Below, one piece after another: positions 7,545-16,775 of a stretch of 25,910 bases of DNA. A program made the translations under genes and the position numbers. Source of the stretch: CAZQQN01 sp964549595. Its GTDB lineage: Bacteria; Bacteroidota; Bacteroidia; CAILMK01; CAYYUA01. The stretch spans positions 1 to 25,910 of the forward strand of contig CAZJWK010000027.1 in assembly GCA_964549595.1 (NCBI GenBank). The letters are read 5' to 3'. The notes beneath the pieces were generated by a model. That model saw nothing but the letters and a program-made list of their open reading frames with translations, was not told where the DNA came from and did not search any database. The stretch's first letter is position 1. Each line of letters starts with the position of its first letter.

Positions 7545-8522
7545 ATGGGACTTTCAGAAGAAAAAGAAGATACCCTCAAAGCATTTAAAAGCCATTTTGC
7601 ACGGGAAGTGGGAAATGGGCTTTCAAAAAATCCTAAGGAGCTTTACTCCAAGTACATTTACGATGATCAAGGAAGTGCCCTTTTTGAGCAAATCATGGAG
7701 CTCGAGGAGTACTACCCGACCCGTTGTGAAAAAGCGGTTTTTGAAAAATATAAAAATGCGCTGGCCGGTTACATCACTGATAAACCCGTTAACCTGGTAG
7801 AATTAGGAGCGGGTAATGGTGAAAAAACCACCATCCTTTTAAAACATTTTCTGGAATACGGAAAAAATTTCAGTTTTTGGCCCCTTGATATTTCTGACTT
7901 AGCAATTAATAACCTGAAATCAAAATTGAGGGACGAATTGCCCGGTCTGGATTTTCAGGGCATGGTAGCAGATTATTTTGAAGGCCTAAAAGCCATCAAA
8001 AAACAAAATGATGCCAAAAACCTGGTGCTATTCCTGGGTTCTAACATTGGTAATTTCCCACCGCAGGAAAGGGATCAATTTATCAGCGACCTTAAACAAA
8101 GTTTAAAACCAGGGGACCTTGTATTTATGGGATTTGACCTTAAAAAAGATCCGCGGACCATTAACAAAGCCTACAACGATAAAGACGGCGTTACCGAAGC
8201 TTTTAATTTTAATTTACTAAATAGAATCAACCGGGAGTTGGGCGGAAATTTTGACCCCGCAAATTTCAGGTTTTATGCGGCCTATAACGCCTTAAATGGG
8301 GCCGTTGAAGCATGCTTGATTTCCAGAAAAAAACAAACTGTTTACATAGCCGCTTTAGGAGAAACCTTCACTTTTGATGCCTGGGAACCCATTCACACAG
8401 AAAGCTCATTCAAGTTTTCCCGGAAAGAAATTCAGGATATGGCTAACAGGCATGGTTTCCGTGAAAAAAGTGTCTTCTCCGATGAAGCCGATTATTATGC
8501 CAACGCCCTGTGGGAACGATAA
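7545..8522 (+). CDS. egtD: L-histidine N-alpha-methyltransferase EgtD
   Basis: EgtD makes trimethylhistidine (hercynine) from histidine with three S-adenosylmethionine molecules, the first step of ergothioneine synthesis. The 325-residue protein has the whole family pattern: YIYDDQGSALFEQI and EEYYPTRCE near the start, the SAM-binding LVELGAGNGEKTT, LFLGSNIGNFPP, then MGFDLKKDP with NKAYNDKDGVTEAFN, and RFYAAYNALNGAVEACL. The end holds ESSFKFSRKEI, the usual C-terminal motif. Its length is that of the family. I chose the ATG at 7545 over the TTG at 7539. It follows egtB by 70 bases without a terminator. A copy of the family without egtB would be ambiguous, but the pair makes the pathway call firm. 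Confidence 0.94.
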   Translation: MGLSEEKEDTLKAFKSHFAREVGNGLSKNPKELYSKYIYDDQGSALFEQIMELEEYYPTRCEKAVFEKYKNALAGYITDKPVNLVELGAGNGEKTTILLKHFLEYGKNFSFWPLDISDLAINNLKSKLRDELPGLDFQGMVADYFEGLKAIKKQNDAKNLVLFLGSNIGNFPPQERDQFISDLKQSLKPGDLVFMGFDLKKDPRTINKAYNDKDGVTEAFNFNLLNRINRELGGNFDPANFRFYAAYNALNGAVEACLISRKKQTVYIAALGETFTFDAWEPIHTESSFKFSRKEIQDMANRHGFREKSVFSDEADYYANALWER

Positions 8523-8596
8523 AAGTCATTCAGAATTGCTTAATCGAAAAAGGGCCATTAAGTTTGAAAGGGAAAGCTTTAAAACAGTAGTGGTTA

Positions 8597-9793
8597 ATGA
8601 ACCAAAATATTGCTTGCCTTTTCGGCTTATTGCTTTTTTTAATTCAAGGTTGCAACCCGGTTAACCAAACCCGGGACCAAGTGGAAGGGGTAGAAAGTCC
8701 TTTTTACCAAAAAACCACTTTTTCCCTCAGATTATTAGATAGCAACAATCATTTCCCAAGCCAAAGCCATCAAAATTTATACGATATTCATCTATCGTTG
8801 TTCAAAGCTTTGCTGGACGGAAAAATAAAAGGTTATGAGGGGAATAACCTGGCTGAAGCTTATTCAGTAAAAAAAATCCGTAACAGGGCAAGGGTTTCCG
8901 GTTACGATCCTCCTGAACAATCCTTGAAAAATCCTAAGGTCCGTAAAAATTTCCTTGCCAATATTGATCGTAAACGTTTTATTCAATACTATGTCACGCT
9001 GAAATGGAACTGGGACATTAAGGATGGAAAAGCCGGGATAAGCATCTATAACTTAAAGCCCATTCACATTCCTTCAGCAGGAGGGGTTTCTTTGGGCAAA
9101 CAGCATTTGTGTGCCATTCGGTACGAGGATGCTTTGAAACACCTTTCCGAAAAGCAACAAGACACTTTATTTTCCCGTATTCGTCAAAGCATTTTCAACC
9201 AATTATCTCAATCCGATGCGGTTGACAGGGAACTCAGTTACCAGGGCAGTCCAACCCAAAAAGGGGTTTCTTTCACAAAAAGAGCCCTGCCTTTTTCCAA
9301 TCCTCATGATTCTACCTCAAGTGACCTCGAACGCATGTTTTACCAAACCCACCTCAAAATTTATGAGAAGGCTTTGGCTGGCTCCGTAAAAGGCTTCAAA
9401 AACGACAGTTTGAAAAATTATTATTCGGACTCTGTCCTGAAAATGCGCGGGGCCAATAGGGAGGTGATTAAATATCATCCGAACCCCTCAGATTACCGTT
9501 ACAAAAGGGACACCGTTGTTTACGAAAAACACGATCCTGAGGAGACACGGCGTTATCGGATTTTAGAAAAATGGAAAAACAGGAATAAAAAAGGCTTTAC
9601 CGTTAAACAAAAAGCGTTGTCCATTGCTTACCGTGACGAAAGGGGAGGGGTTATCCTGCCACCACGAGATCTATTCTGGATAAAAATGGATGAATTAACC
9701 GAAGCGCTTCCCTATACCAAAAGCAATTGGCTTAAAAAGTTTCTACTACTCAAACTACAGAGAAAGTTAAGCGATAAGGGTTTTGAATTCTGA
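8597..9793 (+). CDS. Lipoprotein made of two GldN/PorN-like units
   Basis: A 398-residue lipoprotein: the signal ends in LIQGC with the lipid Cys at residue 19. The mature part is an internal duplication. Unit 1 (about 57-183) opens with LYDIHLSLFKALLDGKIKGY and closes with LCAIRYEDALKHL. Unit 2 (about 244-371) opens with FYQTHLKIYEKALAGSVKGF and closes with LFWIKMDELTEAL. The opening and closing blocks are 103 and 104 residues apart. This resembles GldN/PorN of the gliding/T9SS machine, which has an 'LFxxLxxGxIxAY' helix and a 'PxFWVxYxDhxxxL' end in a single copy. That similarity is recall and pattern matching. It starts 74 bases after egtD and may be read with it. Its stop is 3 bases from that of the convergent peptidase gene. 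Confidence 0.68.
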   Translation: MNQNIACLFGLLLFLIQGCNPVNQTRDQVEGVESPFYQKTTFSLRLLDSNNHFPSQSHQNLYDIHLSLFKALLDGKIKGYEGNNLAEAYSVKKIRNRARVSGYDPPEQSLKNPKVRKNFLANIDRKRFIQYYVTLKWNWDIKDGKAGISIYNLKPIHIPSAGGVSLGKQHLCAIRYEDALKHLSEKQQDTLFSRIRQSIFNQLSQSDAVDRELSYQGSPTQKGVSFTKRALPFSNPHDSTSSDLERMFYQTHLKIYEKALAGSVKGFKNDSLKNYYSDSVLKMRGANREVIKYHPNPSDYRYKRDTVVYEKHDPEETRRYRILEKWKNRNKKGFTVKQKALSIAYRDERGGVILPPRDLFWIKMDELTEALPYTKSNWLKKFLLLKLQRKLSDKGFEF

Positions 9794-9796
9794 TTT

Positions 9797-12145
9797 TTAA
9801 TCTTGGAGTATAAAAGTTTGCTTTACCTTTTTTCCGCTTTGAAAGTAGACCTCAAGAATAAACTGGCCGGAGTCTATATCCTTCATCTTAACCTTGATGG
9901 GATTTTTTGATCTTCCTTCTAATGATTTGATGCGCTTACCATTGATATTATAGATGTTAAGCCTTCTTACGGATTGTACAGGCTTTGAAAATTTAACTTT
10001 GATCAAATCCTTTGAAGGATTGGGATAGATTGTCAGGCCTTTTTCGCCTTTTCCTGAAAGCGTTTGCGGTAGTCCGGAAGCAGTGTGGTCTTTTTTCGCA
10101 AAACAATACTCGCCCTTTTTTACCTTGTTAATGGTGATATAACCTCTTTTACCCAGGAATTGAAGATCATAATCCGGATGAACTCGCCAATCGGTTTTAC
10201 TATCAGGCCTGTACATAACCCTGAACGAATCTTCATGATTAAGGTTTAGGTTACCCGGATCATTCCTTTTGTGGTATTCCAGGTTAGCTTTTGCCTGGAA
10301 AGAATCCGGAAAAATGCCATGAATAGTCCAATAATGGTTATCTGAAAGTTTATAACCCGGATTTTCCCCGTTATAGGGATCCGGTTGAACCCAACTTTTC
10401 TCTAACAAAATCAAGGCTGAATCCTTTATTTTATCTACCACCAATTCAATGTCTGAACGATTGAAATTAATGGTTTTTGGGTTCTTAATTTTTTCCCTGG
10501 AAGTGGTTTTGGCATCGCTTATCCGGCTTTCCGGATCAAGGACCAGCATCTCGGGTTCAAAATTCAGGCGGAAACGAAAATCGGTTATCTTCCCGGTAAC
10601 CTGGCTTTGGTAATTTACCGTATCCCATTGTTTATCAAAGGCAGTAATCGTTAGGGGCACTTCCTTGTATAATTCCGGTGCTTGATGGAGTTTTTGCTGG
10701 ATGCTTCCCGATATTTCATAGAGGTTGCCATTTTTAGTAGTGTTTAAATCCCTTAACGCAAAATGCGGAAAACCCGGGCTAAAAACCCAGTTTTGGAAAA
10801 AATGGGAAAGGTCAGTCCCGGTTGTTTCACTCAACGAATCCCTGAGCCTTTTTGAGGTTACCGCCTGAAAAGCATTTTCCTGTAGGAATTTTCGAATACC
10901 CGCTTTAAACAAGCTATCCCCGAGGTAACTTCTAAGGGTATGCACCACATCCGCTCCTTTATTATAGCTATGGGTTCCGTAGGTCACACTGTGGGGAACG
11001 GGTACCAATGGACGGTAACCACTGTCATCGATATGGGCACTGTTGAGAACACGGTAATGATTTTGCCTTACCGCGTTATTATAGGCTTCATCCCCATAGG
11101 CCTGGGCTAAGTAAAGAAATTCGGAAAAAGTGGCCCACCCCTCGTTAATCCACATTTCTTCGGCTTCATGGCAAGTTACCAGGTCACCCCACCAATGATG
11201 GGATAATTCATGAGCCCAAAGCCTTTCATTGCTGGTACTCTTACCCAAGCTATTTGAAGGAAATGCAATATTGGTGGCATGTTCCATGGCACCACTGTTA
11301 AAAGGTACGGACACATAACCTACTCTGGGAAACCGGTGAGGACCATAAAATTCCTCAAAAACCGAAAGGGCTTTAGGAATATTTTGAAAACCCTTTTTCA
11401 ACCTGGTGGTATCCCCCGGCTTAACCGCATAAACAATGGGAAACTTACCGTTTATTCCCTGATACATTTCCTTGATGGTAGTATAAGGCCCCACTGCCAT
11501 AGACGCCAAATAGGAAGGAATGGACTGATCCATGGACCAATGCCAGCTCAGGTCCCCGTTAGGAAGGGTGTCAACATTGGTTAGCAAGCCATTACAAAAA
11601 GCTTTTTTACCGGGTTGAGTCCGGATTTTGAAATCGTAAAAGGCACGGTCGGTGAAGTTATCCACACAGGGAAACCAAGCCCTTCCGAAATTATGGGGTT
11701 TGGCTTCAAAACCTACGCCTAAATTAAATGCCACATTGTTTCTAAAATAAAAACCGCCCCAGCCGGAAGGATCTTTAGCCGGTTTGCCCTTGTAAAAAAC
11801 GTTGACTTTGCCGGTATCCGCCTTGTCATAAGATTGAGCCAGGGAAATGGTTAGTAAGGTGTCATTGTATTGATAGGATAGGGGTTGACCATCGCTTTTA
11901 ATGGAATCAATCCGAAAGCCCAATAAGTCCAGTCGAACCTCTTTTAATCCATTTTTGCGTGCCAAAAAGGTTATTTCCGTTTGGCCGGTTAAAGTTTTGT
12001 TACTGAAATCCGGTTGAAGGTCTAAAAGATAGTGGTGAACATCTAAATCCGGTTGTTCTTTATCGCCACCTGCCTCTGTCCAAAAAGGCTGCAAGCAAAT
12101 AGCTGTCAACAACAGCCCGTAATAAAATCTAAAACGTTTAATCAT
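9797..12145 (-). CDS. Secreted M1-family metallopeptidase with T9SS sorting domain
   Basis: A 782-residue zinc aminopeptidase-like protein. It has a signal peptide (about residues 1-25), an M1 N-terminal beta domain (to about 225), then the catalytic domain with GAMEHATN at about 285, where the usual GAMEN Asn is His. The zinc site HELSH lies at about 311-315 and the third ligand Glu (NEGWATF) follows after exactly 18 residues, so the enzyme is probably active. A further beta domain of unknown type follows (about 560-690). The last 80 residues begin LTIYPNPSKDLIKVKF and end VKQTFILQD: a type-A T9SS C-terminal sorting domain, so the protein should cross the outer membrane by type IX secretion. 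It probably digests peptides outside the cell. Its start is divergent from gyrA. Confidence 0.92.
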   Translation of the reverse strand: MIKRFRFYYGLLLTAICLQPFWTEAGGDKEQPDLDVHHYLLDLQPDFSNKTLTGQTEITFLARKNGLKEVRLDLLGFRIDSIKSDGQPLSYQYNDTLLTISLAQSYDKADTGKVNVFYKGKPAKDPSGWGGFYFRNNVAFNLGVGFEAKPHNFGRAWFPCVDNFTDRAFYDFKIRTQPGKKAFCNGLLTNVDTLPNGDLSWHWSMDQSIPSYLASMAVGPYTTIKEMYQGINGKFPIVYAVKPGDTTRLKKGFQNIPKALSVFEEFYGPHRFPRVGYVSVPFNSGAMEHATNIAFPSNSLGKSTSNERLWAHELSHHWWGDLVTCHEAEEMWINEGWATFSEFLYLAQAYGDEAYNNAVRQNHYRVLNSAHIDDSGYRPLVPVPHSVTYGTHSYNKGADVVHTLRSYLGDSLFKAGIRKFLQENAFQAVTSKRLRDSLSETTGTDLSHFFQNWVFSPGFPHFALRDLNTTKNGNLYEISGSIQQKLHQAPELYKEVPLTITAFDKQWDTVNYQSQVTGKITDFRFRLNFEPEMLVLDPESRISDAKTTSREKIKNPKTINFNRSDIELVVDKIKDSALILLEKSWVQPDPYNGENPGYKLSDNHYWTIHGIFPDSFQAKANLEYHKRNDPGNLNLNHEDSFRVMYRPDSKTDWRVHPDYDLQFLGKRGYITINKVKKGEYCFAKKDHTASGLPQTLSGKGEKGLTIYPNPSKDLIKVKFSKPVQSVRRLNIYNINGKRIKSLEGRSKNPIKVKMKDIDSGQFILEVYFQSGKKVKQTFILQD

Positions 12146-12279
12146 CTTTCATGCTTTTAACCACCAAAATTCCTTAAAAAAATCCTTTCCTACAATAAAA
12201 AGTTTGGTAAACTATTGGTTTGGTTTTCCAAAAGCATTGTCACATCTAAATTATATTTTATACGATAAGCCCATTTAAG

Positions 12280-12311
12280 TTTTATCAATCCCAAAATAAG
12301 CAGTAAATTCG
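12280..12311 (+). promoter_or_regulatory. Probable gyrA promoter
   Basis: TAAATTCG at 12304-12311 matches TAnnTTTG at seven of eight positions. A TTTT at 12280-12283 lies 20 bases upstream, where the TTTG box is expected. The gyrA ATG is 30 bases downstream. Confidence 0.45.
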
Positions 12312-12341
12312 CCCCCGTTTAAATTGACTAAAATATTGTGA

Positions 12342-14918
12342 ATGGCAAGCGAAGAAGAATTCCAGGAGAATATTATTCCCATTAACATCGAAGAGGAGAT
12401 GAAAACGGCTTACATCGATTACTCGATGTCCGTGATTGTCTCCAGGGCCTTACCGGATGTACGTGATGGCATGAAGCCTGTTCACCGGCGGGTTTTATAC
12501 GGAATGTCTGAATTAGGCCTTGCGCATAACCGACCCTATAAAAAGTCAGCCAGAATTGTGGGTGAAGTCCTCGGAAAATACCATCCGCATGGGGATTCTT
12601 CAGTTTACGAAACGATGGTCAGGATGGCCCAACCCTGGGTTATGCGTTACATGTTAGTAGATGGACAAGGGAACTTTGGTTCAATGGACGGAGACAGTCC
12701 GGCTGCCATGCGTTACACGGAAGCCAGGTTAACCAAGATTGCCGAAGAACTAATGGTTGACATTGACAAAAACACCGTTAATTTTCAACCTAACTTTGAT
12801 GAGTCTCTACAGGAACCGACCGTTTTGCCTGCCAGTTTCCCCAATTTGATTGTGAACGGGGCATCGGGGATTGCCGTGGGAATGGCTACCAGTATGCCGC
12901 CCCATAACCTCTCTGAAGTGATAGATGGACTTATAGCCTATATTGATAACAATGAAATTACGGTAAACGAAATTTTAAACTACGTTCAAGCGCCTGATTT
13001 CCCGACCGGTGGAATAATTTATGGCTATGACGGGGTGAAGGATGCCTATGAGACCGGAAGGGGAAAAATTGTAATTCGTGGAAAAGCCGAGATTGAAGAG
13101 AATAACAAGTCCCGTGACCGCATCATCGTTAATGAATTGCCTTTTATGGTCAACAAGGCGAATATGATTTCCAAAACGGCTGAGTTGGTAGAAGATGGTA
13201 TTTTGGAAGGCGTAGCGGATGTGAGGGATGAATCAGACCGGGAAGGTTTGCGGGTTGTTTATGAATTGACACAGGATAGCATTCCCCAGGTTGTACTGAA
13301 CAAATTATACAAATACACCCAGCTTCAGACTTCTTTCAGCGTCAATAACGTGGCATTGGTGAATGGGCGGCCGGAACAGCTGAACATGAAGCAGCTCATG
13401 AAGCATTATGTGGACCACCGGCACGATGTTGTGATTCGCCGTACTCAATACGAGCTTGCTGAGGCTGAAAAACGGGCCCACATTCTGGAAGGGTTATTGG
13501 TAGCCATTGATAACCTGGATGAAGTGATTGAACTGATCCGTAATTCTCAAACCCCGAATGATGCGCAAAACGAGCTCATGAACAAATTTGAGCTTTCTGA
13601 AGTCCAGGCGAAGGCAATCCTGGACATGCGCTTACAAAAGTTAACCGGTTTAGAAAGGGATAAAGTCAAACAGGAATACCAGGAACTTCAGGAACGGATC
13701 AAATACCTCAAAGACCTTTTGGACAATGAGGATATGCGAATGGACCTGATTAAAGACGAGCTCCTTGAGGTCAAGAAAAATTACGGTGATGAAAGGCGTT
13801 CGGAAATCGTATACAGTGGGGAAGAAATCAATATAGAAGACATTATTCCCAATGAGGCGGTCATCATTACCATTAGCCACAATGGTTACATTAAGCGAAC
13901 CGCTTTATCGGATTACCGGAGACAGGGAAGGGGCGGTAAAGGTTCCAAAGGAACAGCCCATCGGAGTGAAGATTTTACGGAATATTTAATGGGTGCCAAT
14001 ACCCATAATTACATGCTCTTTTTCACCGAAAAAGGGAAATGCCATTGGTTGAAAGTGTATGAAATTCCGGAAGGAGGTAAAAATACCAAAGGAAGGCCTA
14101 TCCAGAATATTTTGGAACTGGAAAAGGATGATAAAGTAAAAGCCTATCTGAACGTGGATAACCTGGATAATGATGAATACCTGGATAGCAATTTTATATT
14201 TTTCTGTACCAAGAAAGGAGTGGTGAAAAAAACCCCGCTAAGGGCTTTTTCCCGTCCAAGAGCCGGTGGAATCATTGCCATCAGTATACAGGAAAATGAT
14301 GAATTGCTGGAAGTAGACTTGACAAGTGGGCATTCTGAAATCCTGCTTGGGACCAATTATGGCCAGGCTATTCGCTTCAAGGAAGATGAGGTACGTTCTA
14401 TGGGGCGAATGGCTTCCGGTGTGAGGGGCATTCGATTGAGCAACAACCAGGACGCTGAAGTGATAGGTATGGTTAGTGTCAATGATCCTCATACTACCAT
14501 TTTAACGGTTTCCGGAAAAGGATTCGGGAAGCGGACCGAACTTGAAAATTACCGGTTAATTAAGCGGGGAGGAAAAGGGGTTAAAACCATGACCATCAAT
14601 AACAAAACCGGTAAACTCATTGCTCTGAAAAGTGTGGCAGATGATGATGATTTGATGATCATCAATAAATCCGGTATTACCCTTCGGATGGCCATGGGAG
14701 AAGTGAAAACGACCGGGAGAGCCACACAGGGGGTGAAATTAATCAAGCTGAACAAAGAGGATGAAATTGCTGCCGTTGCTAAAATCAAAGTAGAAGATGA
14801 AGAAACAGGGGAAGAGGATTCACCTTCTGCGGAAACCAGTGTCGAGCAAAATGAAAAGGAGGAAGATCAAAGTGAGGAAGGTGAAGAAGCAAGTGAAAAC
14901 CCTGATTCCGATGAATAA
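12342..14918 (+). CDS. gyrA: DNA gyrase subunit A
   Basis: GyrA cuts and rejoins DNA in the A2B2 gyrase that introduces negative supercoils. The 858-residue protein has the usual start (PINIEEEMKTAYIDYSMSVIVSRALPDVRDG in two blocks), the active-site Tyr125 in AAMRYTEAR, and the GyrA box QGRGGKG at about residue 528, which is the mark that separates gyrase from topoisomerase IV ParC. The C-terminal beta-pinwheel repeats follow, and the last 40 residues are a strongly acidic Glu/Asp tail, as in many Gram-negative GyrA. In the quinolone region, E. coli Ser83 corresponds to Ser86 here and Asp87 to Glu90, so there is no classical resistance substitution at the Ser position. A secreted TPR gene follows after 61 bases. 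Confidence 0.97.
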   Translation: MASEEEFQENIIPINIEEEMKTAYIDYSMSVIVSRALPDVRDGMKPVHRRVLYGMSELGLAHNRPYKKSARIVGEVLGKYHPHGDSSVYETMVRMAQPWVMRYMLVDGQGNFGSMDGDSPAAMRYTEARLTKIAEELMVDIDKNTVNFQPNFDESLQEPTVLPASFPNLIVNGASGIAVGMATSMPPHNLSEVIDGLIAYIDNNEITVNEILNYVQAPDFPTGGIIYGYDGVKDAYETGRGKIVIRGKAEIEENNKSRDRIIVNELPFMVNKANMISKTAELVEDGILEGVADVRDESDREGLRVVYELTQDSIPQVVLNKLYKYTQLQTSFSVNNVALVNGRPEQLNMKQLMKHYVDHRHDVVIRRTQYELAEAEKRAHILEGLLVAIDNLDEVIELIRNSQTPNDAQNELMNKFELSEVQAKAILDMRLQKLTGLERDKVKQEYQELQERIKYLKDLLDNEDMRMDLIKDELLEVKKNYGDERRSEIVYSGEEINIEDIIPNEAVIITISHNGYIKRTALSDYRRQGRGGKGSKGTAHRSEDFTEYLMGANTHNYMLFFTEKGKCHWLKVYEIPEGGKNTKGRPIQNILELEKDDKVKAYLNVDNLDNDEYLDSNFIFFCTKKGVVKKTPLRAFSRPRAGGIIAISIQENDELLEVDLTSGHSEILLGTNYGQAIRFKEDEVRSMGRMASGVRGIRLSNNQDAEVIGMVSVNDPHTTILTVSGKGFGKRTELENYRLIKRGGKGVKTMTINNKTGKLIALKSVADDDDLMIINKSGITLRMAMGEVKTTGRATQGVKLIKLNKEDEIAAVAKIKVEDEETGEEDSPSAETSVEQNEKEEDQSEEGEEASENPDSDE

Positions 14919-14979
14919 GCCCTTTTGGTAAAATTTTTGTTTAACCTTACAAATAAATCCCATTCAAAAACCACTTACT

Positions 14980-16542
14980 ATGAAAAAATTACTGGTCATT
15001 TTACCGATGCTTTTTCTGGTTTTTAAGGCCTATGGACAATCCGATCGCGTTACAAGTGCCTGGAATAACCTTAAGTACAATGAACTGAAAAAGGCCAAGA
15101 AAAACATTGACAAAGCCGTTAAGCATGAAGACACCAAAGACGAGGCTAAAACATGGCTTTACAGGGGTCACGTTTATTATTCCATTGATACTTCTAAAAA
15201 TGAGGAATTCAAAAAGCTGAGCGAAAACCCAAAGGATGTGGCCATTCAATCTTACAAAAAATGCAAAGAATTGGATGATGCCGGGAGGTATTCAAACAAA
15301 ATGCTGAATCAGGTGATAAAAACCGGTATTAATCTTTTCAATGCGGGTGCTGAGGATTATAACAAAGCACTGAAAATTATGAAGAAAACGCCCGCTGATT
15401 CCGGGCTATCCCCGGAAGATAGCATGGCTTTAAAAGAAAATTTCAGTAAAGCTTTAACCCATTTTGAGAACCATTTCCTTTCCATTGAATTGGGTGGCAA
15501 ATATGGTAATTTTATTCCTAAAAATATTAAAAAAGCAGGTATAAACCCCAATAAGCCATATCTTTATGCGGGTTATGCCGCATATCAAACTGGTAAATAC
15601 CAAAAAGCCAAAAAATACCTCCGAAAACTTATGGAGGATGATACCGAAAAAATAAAGGCTTACCAATATTTATCGGATGTGCATTTAACCACCGGTGATA
15701 CCGCTAAAGCGTTAAATATCATTGATTCGGGAAGGAAGGCCCTTCCGGGTAATAAAGTCCTTCAAACCAAAATGTTGAGGATTTATCAACAAAAAGGAGA
15801 TGTGGAGAAATTAATCAAAAACCTTGAAGCTTCTATTAAAGAAAACCCGAATGATTTGCAGCTTTATCGGGTCTTGGCAGGGACTTATGAAAAGCTGGCA
15901 ACAAAAGCGAGGGAAAACGACAATCCTGAAAAAGCCCAAAAATACAAAGATAAAGCGAGAAAAACCTATGAAAGGCTATTGGAGAAATACCCGGATAATT
16001 TTAAAGCCAATTATAACCTGGGGATCATGTACTATAACATCGGGGTAGAAAAATTTAAAGAGAGTAAGGATTTAGAGGATAATGAAAAAATTAAGCGTTT
16101 ACAGGAAACGGGTAAAAAACAATTTGAAAATGCCATTCCTTATCTGGAAAAAGCATTCCATAAAAATTGTGCGGATGATAACCTGTTTAAATCCCTGAAA
16201 AATGTTTACCGGAGAACAGGTAATAATGAAAAAATTAATAAGCTGGAAGAAGCCAGGGAAGACCAAAACCAGGTTACCATCAATGTGAAGGGAAAATCCG
16301 GGCAAAAAGGCACTGTGACGATTACCCACAGTGGAAAAACCACCAAATTCCAAAACATTTCATTCAGTGATGAAGAAGGTTCTTATATTGGTTGGGATAC
16401 CGATATTTGTCCTTATGGAGATAAGGTAAAAGTAAAAGTGGAAACCAATGAAGGTGATGAACAGATTACCACCAAAATTTACCAAATGGGTGAAGAACAG
16501 AAGAGTACCAACAAAAAAGCATTTACTTATCAAGTAAAATAA
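14980..16542 (+). CDS. Secreted tetratricopeptide-repeat protein
   Basis: A 520-residue protein with a Sec signal peptide (about residues 1-19, ending KAYG before Q) and no lipobox. The body is made of TPR-like helix pairs: NKPYLYAGYAAYQTGKYQKA, KAYQYLSDVHLTTGDTAKAL, LQLYRVLAGTYEKLA and FKANYNLGIMYYNIG are clear. An N-terminal helical part (20-130) is of the type often seen in Bacteroidetes TPR proteins. The last 90 residues (from QVTINVKGKSGQKG) are a predicted beta-rich domain with many Lys/Asp residues, of unknown kind. TPR proteins serve as scaffolds, here in the periplasm; no partner can be named. It is 61 bases after gyrA and probably shares its transcript. A terminator follows. Confidence 0.85.
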   Translation: MKKLLVILPMLFLVFKAYGQSDRVTSAWNNLKYNELKKAKKNIDKAVKHEDTKDEAKTWLYRGHVYYSIDTSKNEEFKKLSENPKDVAIQSYKKCKELDDAGRYSNKMLNQVIKTGINLFNAGAEDYNKALKIMKKTPADSGLSPEDSMALKENFSKALTHFENHFLSIELGGKYGNFIPKNIKKAGINPNKPYLYAGYAAYQTGKYQKAKKYLRKLMEDDTEKIKAYQYLSDVHLTTGDTAKALNIIDSGRKALPGNKVLQTKMLRIYQQKGDVEKLIKNLEASIKENPNDLQLYRVLAGTYEKLATKARENDNPEKAQKYKDKARKTYERLLEKYPDNFKANYNLGIMYYNIGVEKFKESKDLEDNEKIKRLQETGKKQFENAIPYLEKAFHKNCADDNLFKSLKNVYRRTGNNEKINKLEEAREDQNQVTINVKGKSGQKGTVTITHSGKTTKFQNISFSDEEGSYIGWDTDICPYGDKVKVKVETNEGDEQITTKIYQMGEEQKSTNKKAFTYQVK

Positions 16543-16568
16543 AGGGATTTAGAAATTCCTGAATGATT

Positions 16569-16602
16569 AAAAAAAGCGAATCTTTACGGGTTCGCTTTTT
16601 TT
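16569..16602 (+). terminator. Rho-independent terminator after the gyrA-TPR genes
   Basis: AAAAAAGCGAATC pairs with GGTTCGCTTTTTT around a short loop (one G-T pair). It lies 27 bases after the TPR gene stop, with a T tract on the plus strand. The A run on the other side could let it serve the minus strand too. Confidence 0.8.
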
Positions 16603-16775
16603 ATTATGGACCTCATATTAGTTAGGGAACACAAGTTTTCAAAATCCAGCCATTTCAAAATGGGGTAAAAAGGGTTCGGGTTTAAAAGGAATTGGAGATT
16701 CCATACATCTATTTAACATAATATAAATTATTTAACAAAAAGCGGAGGTTTTTGCGCCCAATTTTTGACCAATTG

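Noticed and set aside
11279..11584. Antisense open frame of 101 codons inside the M1 peptidase gene
   Set aside because: It lies wholly within a well-supported gene, with no family signal or start context; a shadow.
14800..14918. Glu-rich low-complexity coding tail at the end of gyrA
   Set aside because: Acidic C-terminal tails are normal in Gram-negative GyrA; it is not a repeat element or fusion.
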